Of a stretch of DNA of 64,000 nt, positions 26,256 to 36,300 are shown one piece after another; the first letter of the stretch is position 1; each line of letters opens with the position of its first letter. The notes beneath the pieces are model-generated. The model was given only the letters and a program-made list of their open reading frames with translations, had not been told where the DNA came from and made no database searches. Position numbers and translations under genes: made by a program. This stretch comes from Capnocytophaga granulosa ATCC 51502. GTDB lineage: Bacteria; Bacteroidota; Bacteroidia; Flavobacteriales; Flavobacteriaceae. The stretch lies in the NCBI RefSeq assembly GCF_000411115.1, contig NZ_KE150253.1, forward strand, positions 372,001-436,000. The letters are read 5' to 3'.

Positions 26256-27530
26256 ATGAAATTAGCTGATATTGTAGATGTTTTTATAGCAGGGGATTGG
26301 GGAAATGAGAGTCTATCCAACGATACCCCTAATGCAGTATTCTGTATTAGGGGAGCTGATATTATGTCTATAAGAGATCATAAATATACAGATATTCCTA
26401 AGCGCTATATCTCAAAAAGAGCAAAAGAAACCAAACTACTTAAAGTAGGTGATTTGGTTATTGAAAAATCGGGGGGTAGTCCCATACAATCTACAGGGCG
26501 TATCTCCTATATTTCAGAGGATTTGATACAAGCTAAGAAAGAGTTAGTTTGCTCTAATTTTAGCATAGGTATTCGTGTGAAATCTCGTTGGAATCCGCTA
26601 TATGTGTATTACTATTGGCAGTATATCTACAACTTGGGTGTATTCTTTAATTTTGAGAGTAAAACCTCAGGAATCAAGAACTTACAACTTGATAGTGCTC
26701 TTGAAGCTATAGCTATAGAGGAAATCTCTCTTGAGGTACAGAATCAAATAGTAGCCACTCTTTCCTCTTATGATCATAAAATAGCTTTTAACAGAGCTAT
26801 AAATCATAATTTAGTGGCTATGGCCAAGCAACTTTATGACTATTGGTTTGTACAGTTTGACTTCCCTAACCGGGACGGCAAACCCTATAAAAGCAGTGGC
26901 GGTAAAATGGTGTGGAATGAGAAACTAAAAAGAGAGATCCCTGAGGGATGGGAGGTGAAAGAATTGAACGAAATTATTAAAGTAAAAGATGGAACACATA
27001 CATCTCCAAAGCCTCAAAATGAAGGGTATTACCTTATAACATCTAAACACATTTCAGAAAATGGTATAGATTTTAATTCTGCTTATAGAATTAGTATTGA
27101 AGATTATACGGAAATAAATAGGAGGAGTCTAGTGGAAAGTAGAGACATCCTATTTTCAATGATAGGAACAATAGGACAGAAATATTTAGTTACTGAAAGG
27201 ACAATTAATTATGCTATCAAAAATATGGCTTTGCTGAAAACATCTCAATATACCGAAATAGTATATTATATATGGCTATATTTGTCAAGTATTGATTATA
27301 TTAGATATGAAAGCAATGTTATCTCAGGAAGCATTCAGAAATTTATGTCTCTTGATGCTATGCGGAAAATACCAATATTATATAACTTAGAGAAAATATT
27401 ATCTTTTCAAAAGATTGTAACTAACTTATTCCTGCAAATATCTATAACTAACAGTGAAAATAAAATCCTCACTAAGCAACGAGACGAGTTACTCCCTCTT
27501 TTAATGAATGGTCAGGTGACGGTAGGGTAA
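26256..27530 (+). CDS. hsdS: type I restriction-modification specificity subunit HsdS (complete, plus strand)
   Basis: This 424-residue complete specificity subunit has a first recognition domain (1-~165), a central conserved region (about 182-235, RAINHNLVAMAKQLYDYWF), a second recognition domain (about 240-395) and the distal conserved helix ending NGQVTVG. HsdS chooses the DNA target of the HsdM/HsdR complex. It lies on the strand opposite to hsdR-hsdM, directly behind the recombinase, with its own -7 box. Its second half is bracketed by a perfect 22-bp inverted repeat (26793-26814 and 27552-27573), and its last 59 bases overlap the minus-strand hsdS. Confidence 0.9.
   Translation: MKLADIVDVFIAGDWGNESLSNDTPNAVFCIRGADIMSIRDHKYTDIPKRYISKRAKETKLLKVGDLVIEKSGGSPIQSTGRISYISEDLIQAKKELVCSNFSIGIRVKSRWNPLYVYYYWQYIYNLGVFFNFESKTSGIKNLQLDSALEAIAIEEISLEVQNQIVATLSSYDHKIAFNRAINHNLVAMAKQLYDYWFVQFDFPNRDGKPYKSSGGKMVWNEKLKREIPEGWEVKELNEIIKVKDGTHTSPKPQNEGYYLITSKHISENGIDFNSAYRISIEDYTEINRRSLVESRDILFSMIGTIGQKYLVTERTINYAIKNMALLKTSQYTEIVYYIWLYLSSIDYIRYESNVISGSIQKFMSLDAMRKIPILYNLEKILSFQKIVTNLFLQISITNSENKILTKQRDELLPLLMNGQVTVG
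26793..26814 (+). repeat. 22-bp recombination site 3 (plus orientation)
   Basis: AGAGCTATAAATCATAATTTAG, an exact inverted match of 27552-27573; it encodes RAINHNL at the junction between the two HsdS halves. Confidence 0.85.
26799..26954 (+). repeat. hsdS: 156-bp direct repeat (central hsdS region), copy 2
   Basis: Near-identical to 24394-24549, with only scattered silent or conservative differences. Confidence 0.85.
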
Positions 27531-27569
27531 AATGCCAGTAGTGGCTCACCGCTAAATTATGATTTATAG
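27469..27569 (+). repeat. 101-bp direct repeat (3' hsdS end plus inverted site), copy 2
   Basis: Matches 25061-25161 with about four differences. Confidence 0.85.
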
Positions 27570-28086
27570 CTCTATTAAGGTTTAATTTTTTTTCTATATT
27601 TTCATATAAAGTAGAAAAATTTTCTATCATAGAATCATCAGGAAGATGTAGATAAAAGTTCTCTAAATATTCATTGCGAATATTATTTATGCTTGTCCCT
27701 TTTGCTTGTTTTTGTATATAATTTCTAAAATAACGGCTTCTTAAATAATAGGCAATCAGAGAAGCATACTCCTTCTTTTTAGGGCGAATGATACGTAGAA
27801 AAGCCCCTATTTGGATATTATTTAAAGGAGAAAATACTGTAGCACTCTTTCCTAATACATCAACACTTCCTGTGGAAGCAACTATAACAGTATCAAATTC
27901 TTTCAAAGCATTTGATATATTATAGTAGCTGTCAGGAAGAAAAACATCGTCATTTTTTAAGATGATAGTATTATTCTGAATATTCCCTCCTCTTAAAATA
28001 CGAATTCCTTCAGATACAATATCTTTTTTGTCATACGTAACACCCCCAATGATATCAGCTATATCTCCTAATTTATATTTTTTCAT
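27472..28086 (-). CDS. hsdS: HsdS N-terminal half, truncated by inversion (expression-linked copy)
   Basis: This 204-residue frame lies 84 bases after hsdM on the same strand, so it is the expressed specificity gene of the operon. Residues 1-~170 form one recognition domain; then come the junction residues LNLNRAINHNLA. After the 22-bp site, the frame runs into the antisense of the plus-strand hsdS tail (VSHYWHFTLPSPDHS...), which is nonsense protein. Inverting 26793-27573 would restore a full HsdS on this strand and truncate the plus-strand one. In the present orientation it encodes a half-subunit. Some half-HsdS proteins work as dimers, so it need not be inactive. Confidence 0.85.
   Translation of the reverse strand: MKKYKLGDIADIIGGVTYDKKDIVSEGIRILRGGNIQNNTIILKNDDVFLPDSYYNISNALKEFDTVIVASTGSVDVLGKSATVFSPLNNIQIGAFLRIIRPKKKEYASLIAYYLRSRYFRNYIQKQAKGTSINNIRNEYLENFYLHLPDDSMIENFSTLYENIEKKLNLNRAINHNLAVSHYWHFTLPSPDHSLKEGVTRLVA
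27552..27573 (-). repeat. 22-bp recombination site 4 (minus orientation)
   Basis: Exact reverse complement of 26793-26814; it is the break point between real and antisense coding in the minus-strand hsdS. Confidence 0.85.
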
Positions 28087-28170
28087 TCTATTTCTTTTTG
28101 TACAGATCTATTATGTTTGTTTTGTAAACTTTTGTGTTTTTTCCAAAGGAAAATATTTCTATTTAGAGGC

Positions 28171-29833
28171 TTATTTATCGGTGTTATACCTTAAACTCTT
28201 TAGTTGTTTTAGTATTTCCTCTTCTAAGCGATGGCTTTCTTTGAATTGTGCTTCTAAATCGGTTTGGTATTGAGTCATTCGGGTATTGAATTCTTCTTCG
28301 GTAATATCTTCATAAGCTATTTTGATATCAAAATACTGTCCTGCAGAGAGGCTATAGCCCTTTTCCTTAATTTCTTCATAGGTTACTGCTACGGAGAAGT
28401 CGTCTTCGGCTTTTTTATCAAGGAAGGTATTTACGATTTTATCTACTTCAAAGGGGCGTAGGCGTTTTTTCTTGTTGTTACCCTCTTGATATTCTTCGCC
28501 TAACTTACTGGCATCGATGAGGATAACCTTGTCCGTGGTAGCGGATTTGTCAAAAAAGAGAACTGATACGTTGGTACCTGTGGTAGCAAATACATTGCTG
28601 GGCATGGACACACAACCATATACCCAATGTTCGTCTACGATGCGTTGTAGAATCTTTCGTTCCACTCCGCTTTTGGCGGTAATAAAACCTGTAGGAATGA
28701 CAATGGCACCCTTTCCCTTAGGATTTAAAGAGTTGATCACATGTTGGATAAAGCAGGTATAGATCGCCATTTTAGGTTTGTTAGGGTCTGCTTTTTTCAC
28801 GGCATTGGGGACACCTGCCCAAAAGCGAATACTATCGGCGGCTAAGTGGTCGCGATACTCAGGAAAATCCAGCTTAAAGGGAGGATTGGAGACGACAAAG
28901 TCAAACTGACGAAGCGCTTCCGTATGTGGGTCTTTGTGGTAAGGTTCGGTCAGGGTATTTCCTTGGATAACATTTTGAAGAGAAGGGGCTAAATCGTTTA
29001 AGATAAGATTTAGCCGTAGCATCTCGCTTGATTTTTCGGATATATCTTGGCTATATATAGAACAATTCCTTTCTCCAATCTCATGGGCTAAGGCCATCAG
29101 GAGGGTACCTGTTCCTGCAGAGGGGTCATAGCAGGTTATACTTCTGAGGTCTTCTTGACGGCCTACCAATAGCTTGGCCATGACTTGTGCAATTCCACGA
29201 GGGGTGTAATATTCGGCATATTTGCCCCCTCCGGCATTGTTAAAGCCTTTGAGTAAGTGCTCAAATATACCTGAAAAGAAATCATATTTTTCAGTAAATA
29301 CGTGTTCAAAGTTAAAAGAGGCGATATTACTGAGCAGGGATTTAGCGAAAGCGTCGCGCTTCTGTATATCTGTAATAAATATAGGTTGTTACAGAGCTAA
29401 AGATATTTACCTTGCTTCTTCCAGAGGTAGCCACTGAAAAAGTATCAGCATTTAAAAGGGCAATATCCAAGAGGGTGCTATCCAATAGGGTAGATAAATC
29501 TCCTCTGCCTGAGGCGTTGTATAGGTGAGAGAGTGTATGCTCTGGTCTCATACGAGGGACAGAGGCAGGAAGGAAAACAAAAAGTTCTTCTATATCCTCC
29601 TCAGAAAAGGAATCATATTCCTTGTCCCAACTTTGGGCGTTTCTTAGTCGCTCGCCATAAGTTTTGTCTTTTTTGGCTTCATAGCCGAACTTGTCGTTAA
29701 AAAATTTGTAAAGGAAAATCTCTACAACAATCTTATATTCGCTTCCTGTACCTGCTAAGCCGAAAGCACTTGTAGTGCCTTTTAGAGCATCTATCAGGGC
29801 AATGGTCTGTCTTGTTATTTCCTCGTGTGCCAT
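28171..29833 (-). pseudogene. hsdM: type I methyltransferase subunit HsdM, frameshifted
   Basis: Two overlapping frames together encode a normal-size HsdM (~550 residues). The first (29833 to 29342) has the N-terminal helical domain up to DIALLNADTFSVATSGRSK and then runs into 15-20 unrelated residues. The second is open from 29388 to 28171 and begins IFITDIQKRDAFAKSLLSNI, then GGGKYAEYYTPRGIAQVMAKL, the SAM motif DPSAGTGTLL and the catalytic NPPF. A one-base shift near 29386-29400 splits them; no homopolymer is seen there. It may be a true lesion, a recoding site or a sequence error. The enzyme would methylate adenine at the HsdS target. Confidence 0.85.
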
Positions 29834-29848
29834 AATTTCTATTGGTAG

Positions 29849-32800
29849 TTATCGTTGTCCTAAATATTCTTTAAATATTAAATCGCTAATATAATTTCTA
29901 TCATTACTTGAAAGCTGTATATTGTTGTCCCTTAGCACATTAGCTACTTTGTATAAGACATCTTTTTCGAACATAGGCTTATTCTCAAGTAGATTTATGT
30001 TTCTGAAGAGTTCGTCATCAATGACCTCTTTCATTTTGATTAAGTTATTGAGTATATCTGGATCCTCAAAGCCAATGATAGGGGCTTGTTTTTGCTTTTC
30101 TCTTTCTTTATTTTCTTCCTTGATACGCTTGTGTATGCGAGTGAATCGCTCGTCCTGGTTATATTTCTTTTTAAGTATATTGTTTCTGCGGTTGATTTCT
30201 TTTATTTTCTTCATAATCTCTTCCATGAAGGCGATACTTTCTCTGAAATCCTGCGTATCTTTTAAGACGAATCCTTTTTTATCAAAATATTCTTTAAAGA
30301 TAGCGGAAAGAGAGAGATATTCTTCGTCATCGTATTGGTCAAAGTTGGCCATAAATTCAGCTTTTACGCTTTCGTGTCGTTCTTTGACATCATTTACAAG
30401 GATTTGTAATTCTTCGGGTACTCCTTTTCTGAACTCAAATTCTAATTCAGAAAGTACTATGTTGATAATTCCAGCCACATCAGCCTTATGATCTCTATTT
30501 TCTTTAAGGTTGAGCAGGTCTATACGGCGGGTAACTTCCCCTATAAGGGTAGGGAAATTATCCGCTTTTGTGATGATATTAATCTTTTCCTTTAGGTCAT
30601 CACCTCCAAAGGCTCTTACTTGGTTGGTAATAGCTCTGGCTTCCTCCAGGAGTTTGCGAAGGTGGTAGAGCTGTTCCTTGTCTTCTATTTCGTCTATTTC
30701 CCTTCGGAATTCTTCTGCATTATGGGTAGAGAAGGAGAAAAGATCCCGCTTGATTTCCAATATTTTTGCTTGGATGACCTTAGGGTCTTCTATAATCACA
30801 TTTCCTATAGGGGCAACTACGGAAAGTCCTGTATCTGAGGTGGTGCGGTTGAGTTCTCTAAGATAACGATCGTTGGTAGCCTCAAAGTTCTCTTTGATAT
30901 CCACAAAATCTACTACATAGCCATAGCGGAAACTCTTATAAGGGCGGTTCACACGAGTAAGTGCTTGTAGGAGATCATGTCCATCGAGCGAACGTCCTAA
31001 GTAAAGTCTCTTAAGACGAGGCGCATCGAAGCCTGTAAGGAGCATCTGATTGACAATAAGGACATCTATGTTGTTTTCCTTCTTGAATGTATCGATATAA
31101 TCCTTACGCTCTTGCTTATCTCCCTCATCATGTAGGATAAGAGAGGCTGTAAGCGGTTTGTTTTTTGTATTATAAGTAGGGATAGGCTCAGCGGCTAACC
31201 AATAGTCCTGTACTTCCGAATGAATAGTTTGGTCAGTTTTGGGGAATTTTCTCAGCCAAAGGCTATAAAGAGCTCGCGCTTGGGCGTTGGTCTTACATAC
31301 AATCATAGCAGCCACAGTAGGGTCTGCCATTTCGGTTCTAAATTTTCTGAAATCCTCTACTATATAATTTAACAAGGCTTCAAGATAGCGCTCATGCTCA
31401 ATGATTTTGTCCTTATCAAAATCCTTCTTCTTTACCTTTACCTCTCCTGCTATTTCCTCAATAAGTTCTTCTATTTGCTGTTTAACTTCAGTTTCTATAG
31501 GTTCGCGCAAGAGCTTGAGGGTGTAGCCATCGGCTATGGACTTATCATAATAATAGGTGTTGATATAGTCACCGAAGACTTTCCAAGAGGCTCTTTCTTC
31601 TTTTAATAAAGGGGTGCCTGTTAGAGCTATTTTTATGGCATTGGTATCCGCCTCTAAGAGGTTCGCTAAGAAACTCCCTCTAGGGTTATACCCACGGTGT
31701 GCTTCGTCAATAAAAAAGATACGTTGTAGGCGTGTATTATAAGGGTCAGCTATCTGTACTTTAGCTTTATCTTCCTTGAATTTTTGGATATTGACTACCA
31801 TGATTTCGAGCTTACCTTCGCTATTGACCACTAGTGCAGTATTGCTGATATCCTTCATGAGTTCCTCTCGACTTTTAGCATTTCGCGCTACAAGTCCGCG
31901 AGCAGCGAACTCATCGGTAGCTTGTTCCATGAGGTCAATGCGATCTACGATGAAATAGAATTTGGTAGCTATATTCTTTCGAGCATAGAAATCGTTAAGT
32001 ACTTTTACAGTATAATAAGCCAAAGCCGTCTTGCCACTGCCCTGAGTATGCCATATAATACCACTTTTTACCCCTTCCTCCAATCTTCTTTGGATAGCTA
32101 AGGAGGCAAAAAGCTGCTGATAACGCATTACATGTTTCTCCAATCGTGTTCCCTTGGAGCCATCGGGTAGGGTAATGGTCTGATTGACATAAGCAAAACC
32201 ATATCTTAGCAGGTATAGGAAACGTTCCTTTGAAAGCATGGAAGTAAGGATGCGATTGGTAGGGGTCGTTACCTCCTTATTGGTACTATATTCCGGGAAA
32301 CTTCGGATAGTTACGGCATTGCGGTGCTTGAGTATATAGCGTTCTGTCTGTTCATCAATAGGGAGATAAGGATAATTGGCTACATAGTCCTTATCTTCTT
32401 CTCTGAAGACATTGAAAAAAGCTTTTTCCTTAGCCGTACAGCAATAGAAAGCCCCCCATATAGGTTCTCTGCTTTCATTGTCATACTCCTGATTGTTGGA
32501 GAAGATCATCAGTTGGGTGATATTGAAGAACCTACGAAAATAAGGCTTACTTATTCGGGAGTTAGTTCTCTCTTTTTCGGCAATGATTCCCTGGGAATTG
32601 TTAGGTTTCTTTACCTCAATAAAGGCCAAGGGGAGCCCATTGACAAAACAAGTAATATCGGGACGGAAAGACTCATCAGCACTTTTGTCTCCACAGGAGA
32701 ATTCTGTGGTGAGGTGCCATACATTGTTAGAGGGATTGTCAAAATCAATGAGCTTAATACCACTATTGGCAGAAAGCATTTGGTAGAATTCCCTTCCTAA

Positions 32801-33025
32801 ATCATCATTATTGGTTATAGAGATGATTTTGTTTAGAAGCTGTCGTGCTTTTTCCTTTCCCAAATCAGGGTTGATCCTCACAAGAGAAGCTATGAATATA
32901 TCGGAGAGTATATTGGTATGTGGATCGTACTTATATAGAGAGGTATCAATGTAAGTATAACCCAACTTGCACAAATGGAGTGCTGCGGGTACTTGTACGC
33001 GGGTATTTTCGTTGAAGTTAGACAT
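29849..33025 (-). CDS. hsdR: type I restriction endonuclease subunit HsdR
   Basis: About 1058 residues. The N-terminal nuclease domain holds RPDITCFVNGLPLAFIEVKK (the D...ExK site). The SF2 translocase motor follows with Walker A WHTQGSGKTALA, the DEAH box (IFFIDEAHRGYNPRG), ALTGTPL, and motif VI-like QALTRVNRPYKSF. A helical C-terminal part binds the methylase. I start at MSNFNENTRVQ (33025) because a -7 box lies at 33049-33056, inside the longer open frame. It heads the operon hsdR-hsdM-hsdS; HsdR ends 15 bases before hsdM. Confidence 0.93.
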   Translation of the reverse strand: MSNFNENTRVQVPAALHLCKLGYTYIDTSLYKYDPHTNILSDIFIASLVRINPDLGKEKARQLLNKIISITNNDDLGREFYQMLSANSGIKLIDFDNPSNNVWHLTTEFSCGDKSADESFRPDITCFVNGLPLAFIEVKKPNNSQGIIAEKERTNSRISKPYFRRFFNITQLMIFSNNQEYDNESREPIWGAFYCCTAKEKAFFNVFREEDKDYVANYPYLPIDEQTERYILKHRNAVTIRSFPEYSTNKEVTTPTNRILTSMLSKERFLYLLRYGFAYVNQTITLPDGSKGTRLEKHVMRYQQLFASLAIQRRLEEGVKSGIIWHTQGSGKTALAYYTVKVLNDFYARKNIATKFYFIVDRIDLMEQATDEFAARGLVARNAKSREELMKDISNTALVVNSEGKLEIMVVNIQKFKEDKAKVQIADPYNTRLQRIFFIDEAHRGYNPRGSFLANLLEADTNAIKIALTGTPLLKEERASWKVFGDYINTYYYDKSIADGYTLKLLREPIETEVKQQIEELIEEIAGEVKVKKKDFDKDKIIEHERYLEALLNYIVEDFRKFRTEMADPTVAAMIVCKTNAQARALYSLWLRKFPKTDQTIHSEVQDYWLAAEPIPTYNTKNKPLTASLILHDEGDKQERKDYIDTFKKENNIDVLIVNQMLLTGFDAPRLKRLYLGRSLDGHDLLQALTRVNRPYKSFRYGYVVDFVDIKENFEATNDRYLRELNRTTSDTGLSVVAPIGNVIIEDPKVIQAKILEIKRDLFSFSTHNAEEFRREIDEIEDKEQLYHLRKLLEEARAITNQVRAFGGDDLKEKINIITKADNFPTLIGEVTRRIDLLNLKENRDHKADVAGIINIVLSELEFEFRKGVPEELQILVNDVKERHESVKAEFMANFDQYDDEEYLSLSAIFKEYFDKKGFVLKDTQDFRESIAFMEEIMKKIKEINRRNNILKKKYNQDERFTRIHKRIKEENKEREKQKQAPIIGFEDPDILNNLIKMKEVIDDELFRNINLLENKPMFEKDVLYKVANVLRDNNIQLSSNDRNYISDLIFKEYLGQR

Positions 33026-33048
33026 AGCCTCATTTCTTAAAAACTCTG

Positions 33049-33056
33049 CAAATATA
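33049..33056 (-). promoter_or_regulatory. -7 box of the hsdRMS operon
   Basis: The minus strand reads TATATTTG, 23 bases before the ATG at 33025; it rules out the in-frame ATG at 33079. Confidence 0.65.
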
Positions 33057-33080
33057 CAAACTTTATCGATATGATACAAT

Positions 33081-33106
33081 AAAAAAAGCTACCTTATTCA
33101 GGTAGC
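33081..33106 (-). terminator. rho-independent terminator between tRNA-Gln and hsdR
   Basis: On the minus strand GCTACCT and AGGTAGC form a stem with a 5-base loop, followed by seven T residues. Confidence 0.75.
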
Positions 33107-33174
33107 CTCTTTCTAAATAACTTTAAACTATAATAATATGATTAACCCAATTCAGAAGAATTATTTATAAAAAG

Positions 33175-33245
33175 TTGGTCTACAAGGACTCGAACCTTGA
33201 ATAACAGAACCAAAATCTGCTGTGTTACCATTACACCATAGACCA
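33175..33245 (-). tRNA. tRNA-Gln (anticodon TTG)
   Basis: On the minus strand a 7-bp acceptor stem (TGGTCTA with TAGACCA, discriminator A) encloses the D arm GGTGTAATGGTAAC, an anticodon arm with loop TTTTGGT (TTG anticodon, reads CAA) and the T arm with GGTTCGAGTCC. CCA is not encoded after the discriminator. Confidence 0.93.
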
Positions 33246-33261
33246 TCTCTCAATTGCGGTG

Positions 33262-33269
33262 CAAAGGTA
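33262..33269 (-). promoter_or_regulatory. -7 box of tRNA-Gln
   Basis: The minus strand reads TACCTTTG, about 16 bases before the tRNA 5' end. Confidence 0.55.
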
Positions 33270-33391
33270 CAACTTTTTTTGAAACCTGCAATAGGTTGAG
33301 TGAAAAAAATAAAAAAAATTTTTCTCTCTATTTTATTAGGTAGATCAGATAAAAATGTGTAACTTCGCTCCGTTTTTCTAAAAAGATAAAA

Positions 33392-36300
33392 ATGAACTTA
33401 CAAAAGGACTTTCATAAGTATAATCTGATCATAGGCTGGGGGGTATTCTTCATAGCCTTACTTACCTATGGGCTTTCGGTAGAGCCTACCGTAAGTTTCT
33501 GGGACTGTGGAGAATACATAGCAACCTCGGCTAAGTTGGAAGTGGGACACCCCCCTGGAGCACCTTTTTTCCAGATGGTGGGGGCTTTCTTTGCCTCTTT
33601 CTCACCTTCGCCTGAGAAGACTGCCCTTTTTGTGAATTTCATCTCGGTGTTCTCCAGCGCCTTTACCATACTATTCCTATATTTTATCATTGTCAATTTC
33701 GCCAAAAAGATTGCTCTTGCACAGAAGGAGACCCTTTCCAATGGACAGGTAATTGCTTTGTATGGCAGTGGGGTAGTGGGCGCTTTGGCTTATACCTTCT
33801 CCGATAGCTTTTGGTTCAATGCTACCGAAGCGGAGGTGTACGCTATGGCGATGCTTTTCATGTCGGCCATGTTCTGGCTGGGGCTTAAATGGACAGATAA
33901 CCTTGATTCTCCACGAGGAGATAAGTGGTTGTTGCTCATTGCCCTTGTAGTGGGACTCTCCTTTGGGGTACACTTTATGGCGCTGCTTACCATTCCAGCC
34001 ATAGGGATGCTCTATTTCTTCCAATCCCATTTTAAGAAGAATGTCAGGAACTTTATCTTGGCCAATGTGATTTCTATTTCCATATTGCTCTTGATTTTCA
34101 AGCTGATACTACCTTATACCTTGGCTTTGTTTGGTCATACAGAGGTGTATTTTGTCAATCAGTTGGGCTTGCCATTCAATTCGGGTACTATCTTTACAGG
34201 AGTATGGATTATAGGAGCTTTTGCTTTTACCTTATGGAAAGCACAAAAACACCAAAAACGCTTGTTACAAACCGCAACCCTCTGTCTGCTCTTTGTTTTC
34301 GTAGGCTTTTCCTCTTGGCTGATGATCCCCATACGAGCCAATGCAGGTACGGTCATCAATGAGAACAGCCCTACCGATGCACGCTTGCTCTTGGCTTACT
34401 ACAACTTGGAGCAATACCAGAAAACATACCTCTTCAAAGGGCCTATGTACTCAGACAGCTTTGCCATTCCTGAGGGTTATATAGATGAAAAGCCTAAGTA
34501 TGAGCGCGATTACAAGACACACAAATATATTATAGTAAATAACTACAAAGATGCTTTGGATGCGCCACACCCTGACCATATAGGACTATTGCCCCGTATG
34601 TGGAGTGGTGAGCATGCGGCCAACTATATGAGCCTGACCAGTCCGCTAAAGTATAGAATCAGCCCTGAATATATAGGAAATGAAAAGGTAGAACAACTCA
34701 GCCGACAACTTCAGGCAGTCCTATATGCAGGAGATTATGAGCAATATGCGCAGCTGCTTCGTCGCTATCAAGGGGTATTTATTGTAGAGAAACCATCTTT
34801 TTGGGACAATCTGAGCTTTATGTTCTCCTATCAGTTTAATTATATGTATTTGCGCTATCTGTTATGGAACTTTGTGGGTCGTCAGGACGATATACAAGGG
34901 AAAATTAGCAATAATCATGGCAACTGGATTTCAGGGATTTCCTTTATAGATGAGTGGCATACAGGCTATCCGCAGGATCACCTCCCTTCCGATGCCCTAA
35001 ATAACCGTGGGCGTAATACCTATTTCTTTTTGCCGCTGTTACTGGGCTTGGTAGGCTTGTTCTTTCAGTTTACTTCTAGCAAACGCCAGTGGTGGGTGGT
35101 CTTTGTGCTTTTCCTCTTTACAGGTTTGGCACTAAAGGTGTATCTTAATGAGCGACCTTTTGAGCCACGAGAGAGAGATTATGCCTTGGTAGGTTCGTTC
35201 TTTACCTTTGCCATTTGGATAGGAATGGGGGTATATGCCCTTTATTCCCTTTTGGAAGAGAAAATATCCTTCAAGGGCATGGCACCTGCGGTAGTATCGC
35301 TCTGCTTGCTTGTGGTTCCTGCCCGTATGCTGGCAGAGAACTGGGACGACCATGACCGCTCCAACCGCTATACAGCACGTGCCTTGGGTAAGAGTTATTT
35401 GGATTCCGTTTCCAAGGACAACGGAGCAATGATCTTCTCCATAGGGGACAATGATACCTTTGGAATGTGGTATATGCAGGAGGTGGAGCATTATCGCACC
35501 GATGTGAGGGTGATTAACACTTCCCTTTTGGGAACCGATTGGTATATAGACCAGATGAAGCACAAGGCATATACCAGTGAGCCGATTCCGTCCCAGCTGG
35601 TACATAGACAATATGCTTACGGAGTGCGGGATGTAATCTATTTTGATCAGAGAACCGATAAGATATGGCCTATAGCAGACTTTATGGCATGGGTGGGAAG
35701 TGATGATCCTAAGACAAAGAAGGTTGTTGATCGCAATGGTGAGGCGCCTGACCTTGTCTATGCCAGCTATCCGACCAATAGAATCCGTATTCCTGTCAAT
35801 AAAGAAAATGTCCTTAAGAGTGGTATTGTAAAACCTGAAGATGCCGATAAGATTGTGGATTATATAGACATCAAGCTCCCTTCGGTAGGTATGGGTAAGA
35901 ACCGCCTGCTGATGCTTGATATTTTGGCCAACAACGATTGGAAGCGTCCGATCTACTTTACAGGGGGTAGCTATAGTGATGAGGAATATATATGGATGCG
36001 TGATTACTTACAGCTCGATGGTATGGCCTACAAATTGGTACCTATCAAAACCCCTATTGATAAGGACAACCCTTATGATATGGGACGTATAGATGCCGAC
36101 CTGATGTATAAGATCGTAAAGAGCTTTGACTGGGGTAATATGGACGATCCGAATATATACCATGATCCAGAAACTCGCCGCAACAGTATCGTCTTCCGTG
36201 GCAATCTTGCTCGCCTTACAGAGACCCTTTTGGCAGAAGACAAACAAGACAAGGCTAAGGATGTTATAGATATAGCTACCACGCGTATTCCTGTGGGTAA

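Noticed and set aside
33026..33079. Longer start of HsdR
   Set aside because: The extra codons contain the -7 box, so they cannot be in the mRNA.
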